Notes: a model not told the origin generated them from the sequence alone. A stretch of 64,000 nucleotides of DNA from Streptoverticillium olivoreticuli subsp. olivoreticuli (GCF_003391135.1 NZ_CP031455.1:6494001-6558000), one strand, 5' to 3'; positions 35,987 through 44,547 are shown, counted from the stretch's first letter. A program made the numbers and translations.

Positions 35987-36772
35987 TTGCTCATCGACCT
36001 CACCGGCCGTACGGCGCTGGTCACCGGATCCACCGCGGGAATTGGTCTGGCCATTGCCGAAGGGCTGCACGCATCGGGTGCCACGGTCATCCTCAACGGA
36101 CGTACGGACGAGCGGGTGGCGGCCGCGGCGGAGAAGTTCGGCACGAGTGAACGAGTGCGGGGGGTGGCGGCCGACATCGGTACGGCGGAGGGCTGCCGCG
36201 CCGTCGTGGAGGCGGAACCGGAGGTGGACATTCTGGTGAACAACGCCGGGGTGTTCTCCCCGCAGCCGCTCTTCGAGATTCCCGATGACGAATGGGAGCG
36301 GTTCTTCGCCGTCAACGTCATGAGCGGAATTCGGCTCTCGCGGCACTACGTGCCCGCGATGACGAAGCGGCAGTGGGGCCGCACCGTCTTCGTCTCCAGC
36401 GAGTCCGCGGTGCAGATCCCGCCGGAGATGGTCCACTACGGCACGACCAAGACCGCGCAGCTCGCGGTGGCGCGGGGGATGGCCGAGGCGGTCCGCGGGA
36501 CCGGGGTGACCGTCAACAGCGTGCTGCCCGGCCCGACGGCGAGCGAGGGCGTCGAGCGGTTCGTCCGGGAGATGGTCGGCGACGAGATCGAGTCGATGGA
36601 GGAGGCCGGCCGGATCTTCGTCGAGCGGGAGCGGCCGACCTCGCTGCTGGGCCGGCTGGCATCGGCGGAGGAAGTGGCCAACCTGGTCGTGTACTTGTGC
36701 TCGGACCAGGCGGCGGCCACCACCGGCGCGGCCCTGCGGGTCGACGGAGGGGTGCTCCGCGGCGTGCTGTGA
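35987..36772 (+). CDS. SDR-family oxidoreductase
   Basis: A 261-residue classical SDR: TALVTGSTAGIGLAIA, ILVNNAGVFSP, a Ser in FVSSESAVQ, and VHYGTTKTAQL (Tyr, Lys). TTG at 35987 follows GGAGG by six bases, giving LLIDLTGRT as the N-terminus; the longer frame is not needed. It is divergent from the SDR at 35020-35808, so the 178 bp between them should contain both promoters. A 16-bp hairpin follows. Confidence 0.88.
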   Translation: MLIDLTGRTALVTGSTAGIGLAIAEGLHASGATVILNGRTDERVAAAAEKFGTSERVRGVAADIGTAEGCRAVVEAEPEVDILVNNAGVFSPQPLFEIPDDEWERFFAVNVMSGIRLSRHYVPAMTKRQWGRTVFVSSESAVQIPPEMVHYGTTKTAQLAVARGMAEAVRGTGVTVNSVLPGPTASEGVERFVREMVGDEIESMEEAGRIFVERERPTSLLGRLASAEEVANLVVYLCSDQAAATTGAALRVDGGVLRGVL

Positions 36773-36798
36773 CCCGGCGGCCCCGCAATGACGTAAGA

Positions 36799-36835
36799 GC
36801 AGTGCCCGCACGGCCGAGAGCCGTGCGGGCACTGC
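36799..36835. terminator. Bidirectional hairpin
   Basis: GCAGTGCCCGCACGGC-CGAGA-GCCGTGCGGGCACTGC, 16-bp perfect stem between convergent SDR and acyltransferase genes. Confidence 0.85.
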
Positions 36836-36854
36836 TGTGTTCCGGGAGAGGCCG

Positions 36855-38027
36855 TCAGCGCGCCGGCTCCGGCTCCCGGGACTCGGCCGTACGGGCGGGC
36901 GGGAGCGGCCCCTTCGGCCTCGCGCGTCCCCAGCGCCGCATCACGGGGCGCTCGACGCAGGCGTACAGCAGCCAGCCGGTGAACTGGGCCAGCAGGAAGG
37001 CGCCCACCAGCACCCCGATGGCGGCGGGCGTCGTGAAGAGGCGCCCGTCGAGCAGCCGGCGCAGCTCCACCAGCACGATGTAGTGCGTGAGGTAGAAGGC
37101 GAAGGAGATCTCGCCGAGCCACACCATCGTCCGGCCGCGCAGCAGGGTGGGGCTCCCCTTGACGTCGGCGGCCGCCACCGCGGTGACCAGGAGCGCGAGC
37201 GGGACGACCGTGGCGACGTTGAGGCCGTACTGCCAGGGCACCACCAGGGCCAGCCCGTAGCCGGCCGCGGTCAGCGCGAACGCGGGGGCCAGGCCGAGCG
37301 GCAGCCAGCGGCCGGACAGCAGGATGCGGGCCATCAGCATGCCCAGGACGAACTCGAAGAGCCGCAGCGGCGGGATGTTGTAGGCCAGCCACCACTGCCA
37401 CTCCGAGAGCGGCCATTCGGCGAGGCGCGGGGTGCCCGGCACCAGGAAGTCCACGGCGAGCTGGCACACGACCAGACCGGCCACCGTGGCCGCCGCCCAC
37501 CACCACAGCCGGTGCGCGGGGATCTTGCGCACCAGTCCCCACAGCACGGGGAACAGCAGGTAGAACAGCAGCTCGCTGCAGAGGGACCAGCTGGGCTGGT
37601 TGACGCTGACGAAGGTGTCGAGGTCGGGGATCCATGAGTGCAGCAGCAGGAGGTTGGGGAGCCAGACGGCCGGTCCCGTGGTGGACGCGGCGAACAGCAC
37701 CATCGTCAGCGCCCAGGTCACCACGTGGTTCGGATAGATCTTCAGCAGCCGTCTGCGGTAGAAGCCGCCGAGGGAGTCCCTGGGGCGCGCGGACCAGGCG
37801 AGGACGAAGCCGCTGAGGATGAAGAAGAAGGACACCCCCACCCAGCCCGCCTTGGCGAAGGCCCGCGCGTAGCCGTGGGCGACGCCGTCGTCCTCGAAGA
37901 CCCTCAGCATCTTGGGCAGTGAGGTGTGGAAGCAGAAGACGAGCGCGGCGGCGAAGAACCTCAGCCCCGTCAGCGAGGGCAGCTTCGGCGGGCGGGAGCC
38001 GGCCGCGGGCGTGGGGAGTTCTTGCAC
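36855..38027 (-). CDS. Acyltransferase-3 family membrane protein (OafA/YrhL type)
   Basis: A 390-residue protein with about ten membrane helices. LPSLTGLRFFAAALVFCFH contains the Arg and His typical of acyltransferase-3 enzymes, followed by GVSFFFILSGFVLAWS and RRRLLKIYPNHVV. Such enzymes acylate sugars or antibiotics at the membrane. Start: ATG at 38033 stands one base after GGAAGG, too close; GTG at 38027, two codons on, has proper spacing and is preferred. It faces the SDR gene across a hairpin. In a cluster with sugar enzymes it may acylate the product or a cell-surface sugar. Confidence 0.85.
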   Translation of the reverse strand: MQELPTPAAGSRPPKLPSLTGLRFFAAALVFCFHTSLPKMLRVFEDDGVAHGYARAFAKAGWVGVSFFFILSGFVLAWSARPRDSLGGFYRRRLLKIYPNHVVTWALTMVLFAASTTGPAVWLPNLLLLHSWIPDLDTFVSVNQPSWSLCSELLFYLLFPVLWGLVRKIPAHRLWWWAAATVAGLVVCQLAVDFLVPGTPRLAEWPLSEWQWWLAYNIPPLRLFEFVLGMLMARILLSGRWLPLGLAPAFALTAAGYGLALVVPWQYGLNVATVVPLALLVTAVAAADVKGSPTLLRGRTMVWLGEISFAFYLTHYIVLVELRRLLDGRLFTTPAAIGVLVGAFLLAQFTGWLLYACVERPVMRRWGRARPKGPLPPARTAESREPEPAR

Positions 38028-38400
38028 AGACATTCCTTCCGTGAAACGCGGTTGGCGGATGGCTGTCCCCGGAAGGCGGCCGAAGGCAAGGCGAGCGGGA
38101 GCGGCGGGCGGATGCCCGCGAGGGCCCACCGGAGGCGCGGGCCGAAGGGCGAGGGGATCGGGCAGGACGGCGCCGGGTGCCGGAAGCCCGACGGGAGGCG
38201 GGCCGGGGGCGCCGGTCGGGGCGGCGCCCGGGGACACGCGGCGCCCGGGGGCGCAGCCGGGCAGAACGTAACCCACGGAGTGAGGCCGCGGCCACGGTCG
38301 CCGTCGGCGGTGTGCAACCGGGGAGAGTCGCCGGTTGCACGGCATCCGGCGCCGGACGAGGCGGAGCGGCCCCGTCCGGCCCCGGACGCCGGTGGCCTCC
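38028..38400. other. Intergenic region between acyltransferase and MarR genes
   Basis: About 370 bp of extremely GC-rich DNA with no credible gene. Near its right end lies the inverted repeat GTGCAACCGG-N9-CCGGTTGCAC (38312-38340). Confidence 0.5.
38312..38340. promoter_or_regulatory. Inverted repeat GTGCAACCGG-N9-CCGGTTGCAC
   Basis: A 10-bp perfect stem just downstream of the marR gene. The GTGCAACCG half site recurs in the hairpin at 42103-42155, and TGCAA/TTGCA is also found in the marR-MFS promoter. It could be a terminator, an operator or both. Confidence 0.5.
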
Positions 38401-38853
38401 TCAGCCGTGGAGCGGCCGGTGCGCGCCGTCGAGCGCGGCGACGAGGGGTGCCAGGGCGGAGTCGTCCGCGGCCCGGTCGAGCGCGGCGTCGAGCGTGCTG
38501 TCGTGCACGGGGCGCGCGATCCGCAGCAGTTCCCGGCCGGCCGCGGTCAGTTCGGTGACCACGCCGCGCCGGTCGGTCGTGCACACGGACCGGGCGAGCA
38601 GGCCGCGGCGCTCCAGCCGGTTGATCAGGCGGGTGGTGGCGCTGTGGCTGAGCGCCGCGGCGCTGCTGATCTGCTGCATCCGCAGGTGCCAGCCGCCCTG
38701 CCGGCCCAGGGTCTCCAGCACCGTGTACTCCACCACGGACAGCCCGTGTTGGCGCAGTGCCTTCTCCAAGGCGATCTCCAGCGCGCAGTGGAGTGCCATG
38801 AGGGTGCGCCACCCCTGGACCCGGATTTCGACGGCGTCATCGGCGGCGTACAT
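38401..38853 (-). CDS. MarR-family regulator
   Basis: A 150-residue protein. The winged helix (MQQISSAAALSHSATTRLINRLERRGLLARSVCTTDRRGVVTELT, shown in part as SAAALSHSATTRLINRL) is typical. Divergent from an MFS exporter gene 165 bp away, the classical arrangement of a ligand-responsive repressor and its efflux pump. The intervening DNA holds three CTCATCGGA direct repeats and a TGCAA-ATG-TTGCA palindrome. Confidence 0.88.
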   Translation of the reverse strand: MYAADDAVEIRVQGWRTLMALHCALEIALEKALRQHGLSVVEYTVLETLGRQGGWHLRMQQISSAAALSHSATTRLINRLERRGLLARSVCTTDRRGVVTELTAAGRELLRIARPVHDSTLDAALDRAADDSALAPLVAALDGAHRPLHG

Positions 38854-38867
38854 GGCTGCCTCTCTGA

Positions 38868-38911
38868 CTCATCGGACTCTCTGGCTCATCGGACAGATCG
38901 ATCTCATCGGA
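38868..38911. repeat. Three CTCATCGGA direct repeats
   Basis: CTCATCGGA at 38868, 38885 and 38903, spaced 17-18 bp, in the leader of the marR gene. Confidence 0.6.
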
Positions 38912-38960
38912 CAGTTCAACTGCGCACGCACACTACCGCCTTGCGCCTGTATGGCGCGCG

Positions 38961-38973
38961 TGCAAATGTTGCA
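38961..38973. promoter_or_regulatory. Candidate MarR operator TGCAA-ATG-TTGCA
   Basis: A perfect 5-bp inverted repeat, extended by GGCGC/GCGCC outer arms, 46 bp upstream of the MFS start in the divergent promoter region. Size and place fit MarR proteins. Confidence 0.55.
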
Positions 38974-39018
38974 TGCGCCCAATAAGTGCGCACGCGCACA
39001 ACTGAGGAGGGTTTCCCC

Positions 39019-40227
39019 ATGCCACTCGCGCTGCTGGCGCTGGCGATCAGCGCCTTCGGCATCGGCACCACGGAGTTCGTGACCAACGGTCTCCTGCCCG
39101 AGGTCGCCGACGACCTCTCGGTGTCCATCCCCACTGCCGGGCTGCTCACCTCCGGTTACGCCATGGGCGTCGTCGTCGGCGCCCCGGTGCTCACCGCCAT
39201 CACCACCCGGATGCGGCGCAAGCACCTGTTGATCGGCCTGATGGTGCTGTTCATCGCCGGCAACCTGGTCGCCGCCGTCGCGCCGAACTACGCGCTGCTG
39301 ATGGGCGGCCGCATCATCTCCGCCCTGTGCCACGGCGCCTTCTTCGGCGTGGGTTCCGTGGTCGCCGCCAACCTGGTCAGCCCGCAGAAGAAGGCGGGCG
39401 CCATCTCCCTGATGTTCACCGGCCTGACGCTGGCGAACGTCCTGGGCATGCCCATGGGCACGCTGCTGGGGCAGCACTTCGGCTGGCGTTCGGCGTTCTG
39501 GGGCGTGGTCGCCCTCGGTGTGATCGGCCTGATCGGCATCGCCGTACTCGTGCCGAACCAGCCGAACGAGGAGGGCAGCGGCCTGCGCGGTGAGCTGGCC
39601 GCGTTCCGCAAGCCGCAGGTGTGGCTGGGGCTCGCGGTGACCGCCGTCGGCTTCAGCGGTCTGCTGGCGTCGTTCACCTACGTCGCGCCGATGATGACCG
39701 ACGTCGCCGGGTTCTCCGACTCCAGCATCACCTGGCTGCTGATGCTGTACGGACTCGGTCTCGTCGTCGGCAACTACGCGGGCGGCAAGGCCGCCGACCG
39801 GGCGCTGACCGCCACGATCTTCACCCTGCTCATCGCGCTGGCCGTGGTGCTGACGGTCTTCACCTTCACCGCTCACGACAAGGTGGCGGCGGCGGTGACG
39901 CTCTTCGTGCTCGGCGGTGTGGGCTTCGGCACCATCCCGCCGTTGCAGACCCGTGTGATGCAACTGGCGGGCGGGCCGGCCACCTTGGTCTCCGCCGCCA
40001 ACATCGCGGCGTTCAACCTCGGTGCGGCCGTGGGCGCCTGGCTCGGCGGTGTCACCATCGACGCCGGACTCGGGTACACCTCCCCGAACTGGGTCGGCGC
40101 CGTCATCACGACGTGCGGCATCGGGCTGGCCGTCGTCTCGGTCGGGCTGGAGCGCCGCAGGCGGGCGGGCGCACTGCCGTCCGTGACCGAGCAGCCGGTC
40201 GCTCCCGCCTCCGCACCCCAGCACTGA
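39019..40227 (+). CDS. MFS drug exporter (DHA1, Cmx/CmlA-like)
   Basis: A 402-residue protein with 12 predicted membrane helices. LALAISAFGIGTTEFVTNGLLP at the N-terminus and ITTRMRRKHLLIGLM (motif A region) are typical of Streptomyces Cmx-type chloramphenicol exporters and AraJ/PbuE-like pumps. ATG at 39019 follows GAGGAGGG. Divergent from the marR gene, which probably represses it. In this context it may export the cluster product as self-resistance. Confidence 0.87.
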   Translation: MPLALLALAISAFGIGTTEFVTNGLLPEVADDLSVSIPTAGLLTSGYAMGVVVGAPVLTAITTRMRRKHLLIGLMVLFIAGNLVAAVAPNYALLMGGRIISALCHGAFFGVGSVVAANLVSPQKKAGAISLMFTGLTLANVLGMPMGTLLGQHFGWRSAFWGVVALGVIGLIGIAVLVPNQPNEEGSGLRGELAAFRKPQVWLGLAVTAVGFSGLLASFTYVAPMMTDVAGFSDSSITWLLMLYGLGLVVGNYAGGKAADRALTATIFTLLIALAVVLTVFTFTAHDKVAAAVTLFVLGGVGFGTIPPLQTRVMQLAGGPATLVSAANIAAFNLGAAVGAWLGGVTIDAGLGYTSPNWVGAVITTCGIGLAVVSVGLERRRRAGALPSVTEQPVAPASAPQH

Positions 40228-40232
40228 ACCGT

Positions 40233-40272
40233 CCGGGTTCCCGCCGCCGCGCACGCGGCGGCGGGAACCCGG
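40233..40272 (+). terminator. 19-bp hairpin between MFS and hydrolase genes
   Basis: CCGGGTTCCCGCCGCCGCG-CA-CGCGGCGGCGGGAACCCGG. It lies between two rightward genes and may cut transcription into the hydrolase. Confidence 0.8.
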
Positions 40273-40306
40273 GGCGGCCAACGGACCGTACGCGAAAGGC
40301 CCTTTC

Positions 40307-41152
40307 ATGCCCACAGTCACCGTTCCCGTCACCGGCGGCGTCAGCGAGGTCGAGTACCTCGTGACGGGTTCCGGGCCCGGTGTGGTGCTGGTGCACGGCA
40401 CCGGCGCGAACCCCGGGGCGAATTTCGGCCCGCTCATCGAGGCGCTCCAGGACACCTTCACCGTCGTGGCACCCTTCCTGTCCGGCTCGGCGCGCACCAC
40501 CGACCCGGGCGGCCCCCTGACGATGGACGACCTGGTGGCCCAGGTGCTGGCGGCGGCCGACGACGCCGGGCTCGGCTCCTACCACCTGGCCGGCCACTCC
40601 CTGGGGGCGGCCGTGGCCGCGGCCGCGGCCGGAGCCCGCCCCGACCGGGTCCGCTCGCTGCTGCTCCACGCGGGCTGGGTGACAACCGATCCGTGGCTCG
40701 CCTTCCAGTTCGACCTCTGGCAGCGGCTGCTGCGCGTCGATCCGGACCTGCTCGCCCGCGTGGTGCAGCTGACCGCGATGGGCCCGGGCACGCTGGCGGC
40801 CCTCGGCAGGGACGAGTTCGAGGAGACGGCCGCGGGTTTCACCGACCTCTTCGAGCAAGGGGACATGGCCCGGCAGGCCGCGCTCAACATGCGGATCGAC
40901 ATCTCCGCGCTCCTCCCGCGCATCACCGCTCCCGCGCTCGTGATCGCGGGCACGCACGACCGGATCGTTCCCCCGCACCACCAGCGCCGGCTCGCCGAGC
41001 TGATACCCCGCGCGACCTTCGTGGAACTCGACTGCGGGCACGGCCTCCCCTTCGAGAACCCTCAGCTGTTCGTCGACACGGCGCTGTCGTTCCTCAGCAG
41101 GGGCCAGGCCGAAGAGGTGACGGAGTCCGGCTCCACGGTCCGCAGTTCGTGA
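40307..41152 (+). CDS. Alpha/beta hydrolase
   Basis: A 281-residue hydrolase: VVLVHGTGANPGANF (oxyanion HG), LAGHSLGAAVA (nucleophile Ser), VIAGTHDRIVPP (acid Asp) and LDCGHGLPFE (His). The full catalytic triad is present. It lies downstream of the MFS gene after a hairpin, and its last 91 bp overlap the tail of galU on the other strand. The substrate is unknown; removal of an acyl group added by the membrane acyltransferase is one possibility. Confidence 0.87.
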   Translation: MPTVTVPVTGGVSEVEYLVTGSGPGVVLVHGTGANPGANFGPLIEALQDTFTVVAPFLSGSARTTDPGGPLTMDDLVAQVLAAADDAGLGSYHLAGHSLGAAVAAAAAGARPDRVRSLLLHAGWVTTDPWLAFQFDLWQRLLRVDPDLLARVVQLTAMGPGTLAALGRDEFEETAAGFTDLFEQGDMARQAALNMRIDISALLPRITAPALVIAGTHDRIVPPHHQRRLAELIPRATFVELDCGHGLPFENPQLFVDTALSFLSRGQAEEVTESGSTVRSS

Positions 41153-42036
41153 TCGGCGTAGCCGAGCAGCCAGGCCCGGAAGTCCGGGCCGAGATCCTCG
41201 CGCTCGCAGGCGAGCCTGACGATGGCGCGCAGGTAGTCGGCGCGGTCGCCGGTGTCGTAGCGGCGGCCGGAGAACAGCACGCCGTGCACCGGCCCCCCGG
41301 CGCCCCGCGCCAGCTCGCGCAGGGCGTCGGTGAGCTGGACCTCGCCACCGAGCCCCGGCTCCGTCCTCCTCAGCACGTCGAACACCGCGGGTTCGAGCAC
41401 ATAGCGGCCGATCACCGCGAGATTGCTCGGGGCGGTGCCGGGCGCGGGCTTCTCGACGAGGTCGGTCACCCGCACCACGTCGCCCTCGCCGGTCGCGCGG
41501 ATCGCGGCACAGCCGTACTGGCCGATCTGCGCGGCGGGCACCTCCATGAGCGCCACCACGCTGCCGCCGAACCGCTCCTGCACCTGCGTCATCCGGGCCA
41601 GCAGCGGGTCGCGCGGGTCGATGAGGTCGTCGCCGAGCAACACCGCGAAGGGCTCGTCGCCGACGTGCGGGGCGGCGCACAGCACCGCGTGGCCCAGCCC
41701 CCGGGGATCGCCCTGCCGCACGTAATGGATATCCGCGAGTCCGCTGGATTCGCGCACTTGCGCAAGCCTTTTGTCGTCGCGCTTGAGGGAAAGCGCGGCC
41801 TCCAGCTCGAAATTGCGGTCGAAATGGTCTTCCAGCGGGCGTTTGTTTCGCCCGGTCACCATCAGGATGTCTCCGAGACCGGCGGCGCAGGCCTCTTCCA
41901 CGACGTACTGGATGGCGGGCTTGTCGACGACGGGGAGCATTTCCTTCGGCGTCGCCTTGGTGGCGGGCAGAAAGCGGGTGCCGAGCCCGGCGGCGGGTAT
42001 GACGGCTTTCCTGATCCGAATGCGCGATCGACTCAT
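41062..42036 (-). CDS. galU: UTP-glucose-1-phosphate uridylyltransferase
   Basis: A 324-residue enzyme: KAVIPAAGLGTRFLPATKATPKE, LPVVDKPAIQYVVEEA, VLLGDDLID, ALMEVPAAQIGQYG and GGEVQLTDAL are diagnostic. It makes UDP-glucose. ATG at 42036 with only a weak GGTGG upstream. The 3' end overlaps the convergent hydrolase gene by 91 bp. Its C-terminal 20 residues (ESGSTVRSS on the other strand) are poorly conserved in both. It could supply UDP-sugar to the cluster or be a second copy of a housekeeping gene. Confidence 0.92.
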   Translation of the reverse strand: MSRSRIRIRKAVIPAAGLGTRFLPATKATPKEMLPVVDKPAIQYVVEEACAAGLGDILMVTGRNKRPLEDHFDRNFELEAALSLKRDDKRLAQVRESSGLADIHYVRQGDPRGLGHAVLCAAPHVGDEPFAVLLGDDLIDPRDPLLARMTQVQERFGGSVVALMEVPAAQIGQYGCAAIRATGEGDVVRVTDLVEKPAPGTAPSNLAVIGRYVLEPAVFDVLRRTEPGLGGEVQLTDALRELARGAGGPVHGVLFSGRRYDTGDRADYLRAIVRLACEREDLGPDFRAWLLGYADHELRTVEPDSVTSSAWPLLRNDSAVSTNS

Positions 42037-42102
42037 GCCGCCACCATAATGAGATCTCGTTGCGGAGAAAACATTCATCGGAAAAGAAAGCGCGGCATTC
42101 CT

Positions 42103-42155
42103 GGTCCGGCCATTGTGCAACCGCGGAAATCCGCCGGTTGCACAATGGCCGGACC
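42103..42155 (-). terminator. 21-bp hairpin after the StrR-like gene
   Basis: GGTCCGGCCATTGTGCAACCG pairs perfectly with its complement across an 11-base loop. It starts directly after the stop of the regulator gene and shares the GTGCAACCG half site with 38312-38340. Confidence 0.8.
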
Positions 42156-43283
42156 TCAGCCGGCGGCCGGTCTTTCCTCGAACCCGCGCCCCGGCTCCCG
42201 CAGGGCCGCCCGGGCGCGGGCCTGCGGGTACTGGGTGCGCTCCAGCCGGTCCAGCCGCTTCGCGAACTCGATCCAGGCGTTGGCGCATTCACGGGCGGCG
42301 TCCGAGAGCATGGGCATGCAGTGCCCGGGGAGACCGCTGATGAGCCCCTCCTGCTCCTCGACGAAGAGGGCGCGCGTATCCAGCAGGCGGAGCACGTTCC
42401 GGCCCGCTTCGGTGAAGCGGAGGGAAGGATCCTTGCGCAAGGTCCGCAGGATCGACTCGTAGTCCCGCTGCAAGGATCGCCGCGGCACGTCCTGCCGCAC
42501 GGCATTCCTCGGCACGCCGCCCCAACCGGGCGGGGAGCCGGTGGCCCGCCGGGCGCCGCTCTCCCGGCGCCCCGCGGGTACGGGGTCGTCGCCGCGGCGC
42601 AGTCTGTCCCGTACGTCCCGGACCGTTCCCGGCGACACGCCCGCGAGCCCGGCGACTTCGCGCAGGGACGCACCCGGCTTCTCGGCGAGCACCTCGGCCG
42701 CCCGGCGGCGCCCCGCGGCGCCGTTCACCGGGCGTACGCGGCCGTCGTGGCCGACCCGGGTGAGCGGTTGGGGGAGCTCCCCGGCCCCGCGGCGCCGGAT
42801 GGCGCCGACCGTCTTGGAGGAGAGCCCGGCGACCAGGGCGATGCGCCGGTCCGACCACTGCGGATGGGTGGTCATGATGCGGGCGGCGGCCCGTGAGCGC
42901 TCCTGCGCCGAGAGCGGCAGGCCGTGGCGGGTGTTCAGCCGGACGGCGAAGACGAAGGCGTCCTCGGCCGTGCCGTCGTAGAGCCGCGCCTCGATCTCGG
43001 TGTCACCGCGCAGAGCGGCGGCACGCAGGCGGTGCATGCCGTCGATCACGCGCATGGTGGGGCGGTGCACGACGATGGGCGGCAGCTCCGCGTCGCTCTC
43101 CGCGAGCATCCGCACATGCTCGGCGCTCTCCCCGCCACTCCGGGGTGAATCGGCCGGGAGCAGCAGGCCGATGGTGACCGTCTCCGTGACGGCCGAGGTT
43201 AATGAGTGGTCCTCCAGTACGTCCTCTACCGCCCGCCCCGTATCTTCTTCAGATACCCGAAGGTCGGCGACCGAACGTCCCAC
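42156..43283 (-). CDS. StrR-like cluster-situated regulator (ParB-type N-domain)
   Basis: A 375-residue protein. The N-terminal ParB-like domain contains LPPIVVHRPTMRVIDGMHRLRAA, and the central helix-turn-helix contains GASLREVAGLAGVSPGTVRDV. This is the layout of StrR/NovG-type activators of antibiotic clusters. GTG at 43283 follows CTAGGGGGA; the ATG 30 bp upstream lacks a ribosome site. Codon 28 (43200-43202) is TTA, so translation should need the bldA tRNA. The leader AACTAGGGGGA is the same as that of the AfsA gene. It ends in a strong hairpin. It probably activates the sugar genes. Confidence 0.85.
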   Translation of the reverse strand: MGRSVADLRVSEEDTGRAVEDVLEDHSLTSAVTETVTIGLLLPADSPRSGGESAEHVRMLAESDAELPPIVVHRPTMRVIDGMHRLRAAALRGDTEIEARLYDGTAEDAFVFAVRLNTRHGLPLSAQERSRAAARIMTTHPQWSDRRIALVAGLSSKTVGAIRRRGAGELPQPLTRVGHDGRVRPVNGAAGRRRAAEVLAEKPGASLREVAGLAGVSPGTVRDVRDRLRRGDDPVPAGRRESGARRATGSPPGWGGVPRNAVRQDVPRRSLQRDYESILRTLRKDPSLRFTEAGRNVLRLLDTRALFVEEQEGLISGLPGHCMPMLSDAARECANAWIEFAKRLDRLERTQYPQARARAALREPGRGFEERPAAG

Positions 43284-43471
43284 AATTCCCCCTAGTTTCT
43301 CGTGCCGTGGCATGGCATGGCGTCAACATCTCCCGGCCCGGCGCCGATGCCGGGGCGTGGACGTCGCTGTCCAGGAAAGGGTCGTCGCTCCGCGCGGACC
43401 GCTGCGCAACTCCCTGCTCTGCGAGCAGCGGCCGGCGGAGGGAAAAATCCCGACTGTCGATAAATTCCGGA

Positions 43472-44443
43472 CTATCGCGCCGAAACGCAGGTGGCCGCCA
43501 GGACCGGCGCGCCGCGATGGGCGACAGTCGCCGCGAATCGCACCTCGCCGCCCTGTTCCGCCACGACGCGGGTGCGCAGGGATCCGTCCGCGGCCGTCTC
43601 GAGAGCCGTGGCACTCAGCAGACAGGGGGCGTCGAGCTCTACGTATCGGGTGAATTCGCAGTCGAGAGCGGTGATGTCGACCGGCAGGCCGCTGTCCGTC
43701 ATGCGCGCGGCCTGGTGGGCGGCTTCGATGAGCAGGGTGCCGGGCGCGTGGTCCACCGGGTGGTCGAAGAAGACGGGGTGCGTCGTGACCACTCGGAGCT
43801 GCCACTGGTGCGCACCGGCGGGAGAGGAGCCGGCGGGGGAGAGGGCGACTTCTTCGGCGTCCCTCCGCCCGACGAGCTCGGGGGAAAGGGGGGCGGGCGC
43901 GGGCAGGGCCCGCAGCATGGCGTCCGTGGCATCGGCTTGCGCGCCGCGCAGCCGTTGGTAGACGCCCGGTGTCTGGACCGCGAAGTGCGTCTCGGCCGTG
44001 GCCAGCAGCACGTCGCCCCGCATCATGCGGAACGACATCGACAGGGCCGTGAGGCGTTCGCGTCGGAGGGCTATGTCGAAGCACTCCACATACAGGGACA
44101 CGTCACCGTCGGGTAACTGAGTGTCATATGCATCATTCTGGATACGGTAAGAGAACCGCTGCCAGATGAGCTGATGCCCCAGCGGCACACTGTAGGCGAC
44201 GTGACACAGGAGCGGGAAGGTCTGCCGGACGGTCTCGACGAACAGCAGCGGATCGGTGGACTCGCCGTGCCGGTGGCGGAGTTCGTGCCCCGCAGGCCGA
44301 CGGGTGCCTATCAGGAAGGCGTGGGGACCCGTGCGGCACCAGGACGTGAGGCGGACCTCGGCCGGATCCGCCTTGTGGACGTAAGTCGGAGGTACGGACC
44401 CCGCCGCGGGACCGGCGGCAGGGGACTGCAGGGACGCGAACAC
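43472..44443 (-). CDS. AfsA/ScbA-type butyrolactone biosynthesis protein
   Basis: A 323-residue protein of two AfsA hotdog repeats. The first has TYVHKADPAEVRLTSW, and the second has THPVFFDHPVDHAPGTLLIEAAHQ with the conserved DHPxDHxPG. AfsA-type enzymes condense a beta-ketoacyl thioester with dihydroxyacetone phosphate to start gamma-butyrolactone signal synthesis. GTG at 44443 follows AACTAGGGGGAG. Codon 110 (44114-44116) is TTA, implying bldA dependence. Divergent from the ArpA-type receptor gene, with a candidate receptor box between them. Confidence 0.9.
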   Translation of the reverse strand: MFASLQSPAAGPAAGSVPPTYVHKADPAEVRLTSWCRTGPHAFLIGTRRPAGHELRHRHGESTDPLLFVETVRQTFPLLCHVAYSVPLGHQLIWQRFSYRIQNDAYDTQLPDGDVSLYVECFDIALRRERLTALSMSFRMMRGDVLLATAETHFAVQTPGVYQRLRGAQADATDAMLRALPAPAPLSPELVGRRDAEEVALSPAGSSPAGAHQWQLRVVTTHPVFFDHPVDHAPGTLLIEAAHQAARMTDSGLPVDITALDCEFTRYVELDAPCLLSATALETAADGSLRTRVVAEQGGEVRFAATVAHRGAPVLAATCVSAR

Positions 44444-44498
44444 GACTCCCCCTAGTTCTGCGCTGTGCCGAAGTGACGGAACAGCAGGTCGCATGTCG

Positions 44499-44525
44499 AT
44501 AACATAGAGGGCGTTTTGTTTTGTT
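44499..44525. promoter_or_regulatory. Candidate autoregulatory element (ARE-like)
   Basis: AT-rich stretch ATAACATAGAGGGCG followed by TTTTGTTTTGTT, in the divergent interval of afsA-type and receptor genes. It resembles the loosely palindromic AREs bound by ScbR/ArpA proteins (AACA...TGTTT halves). The match is approximate. Confidence 0.45.
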
Positions 44526-44547
44526 GTCCAGGAAGTTCAGGCCACGG

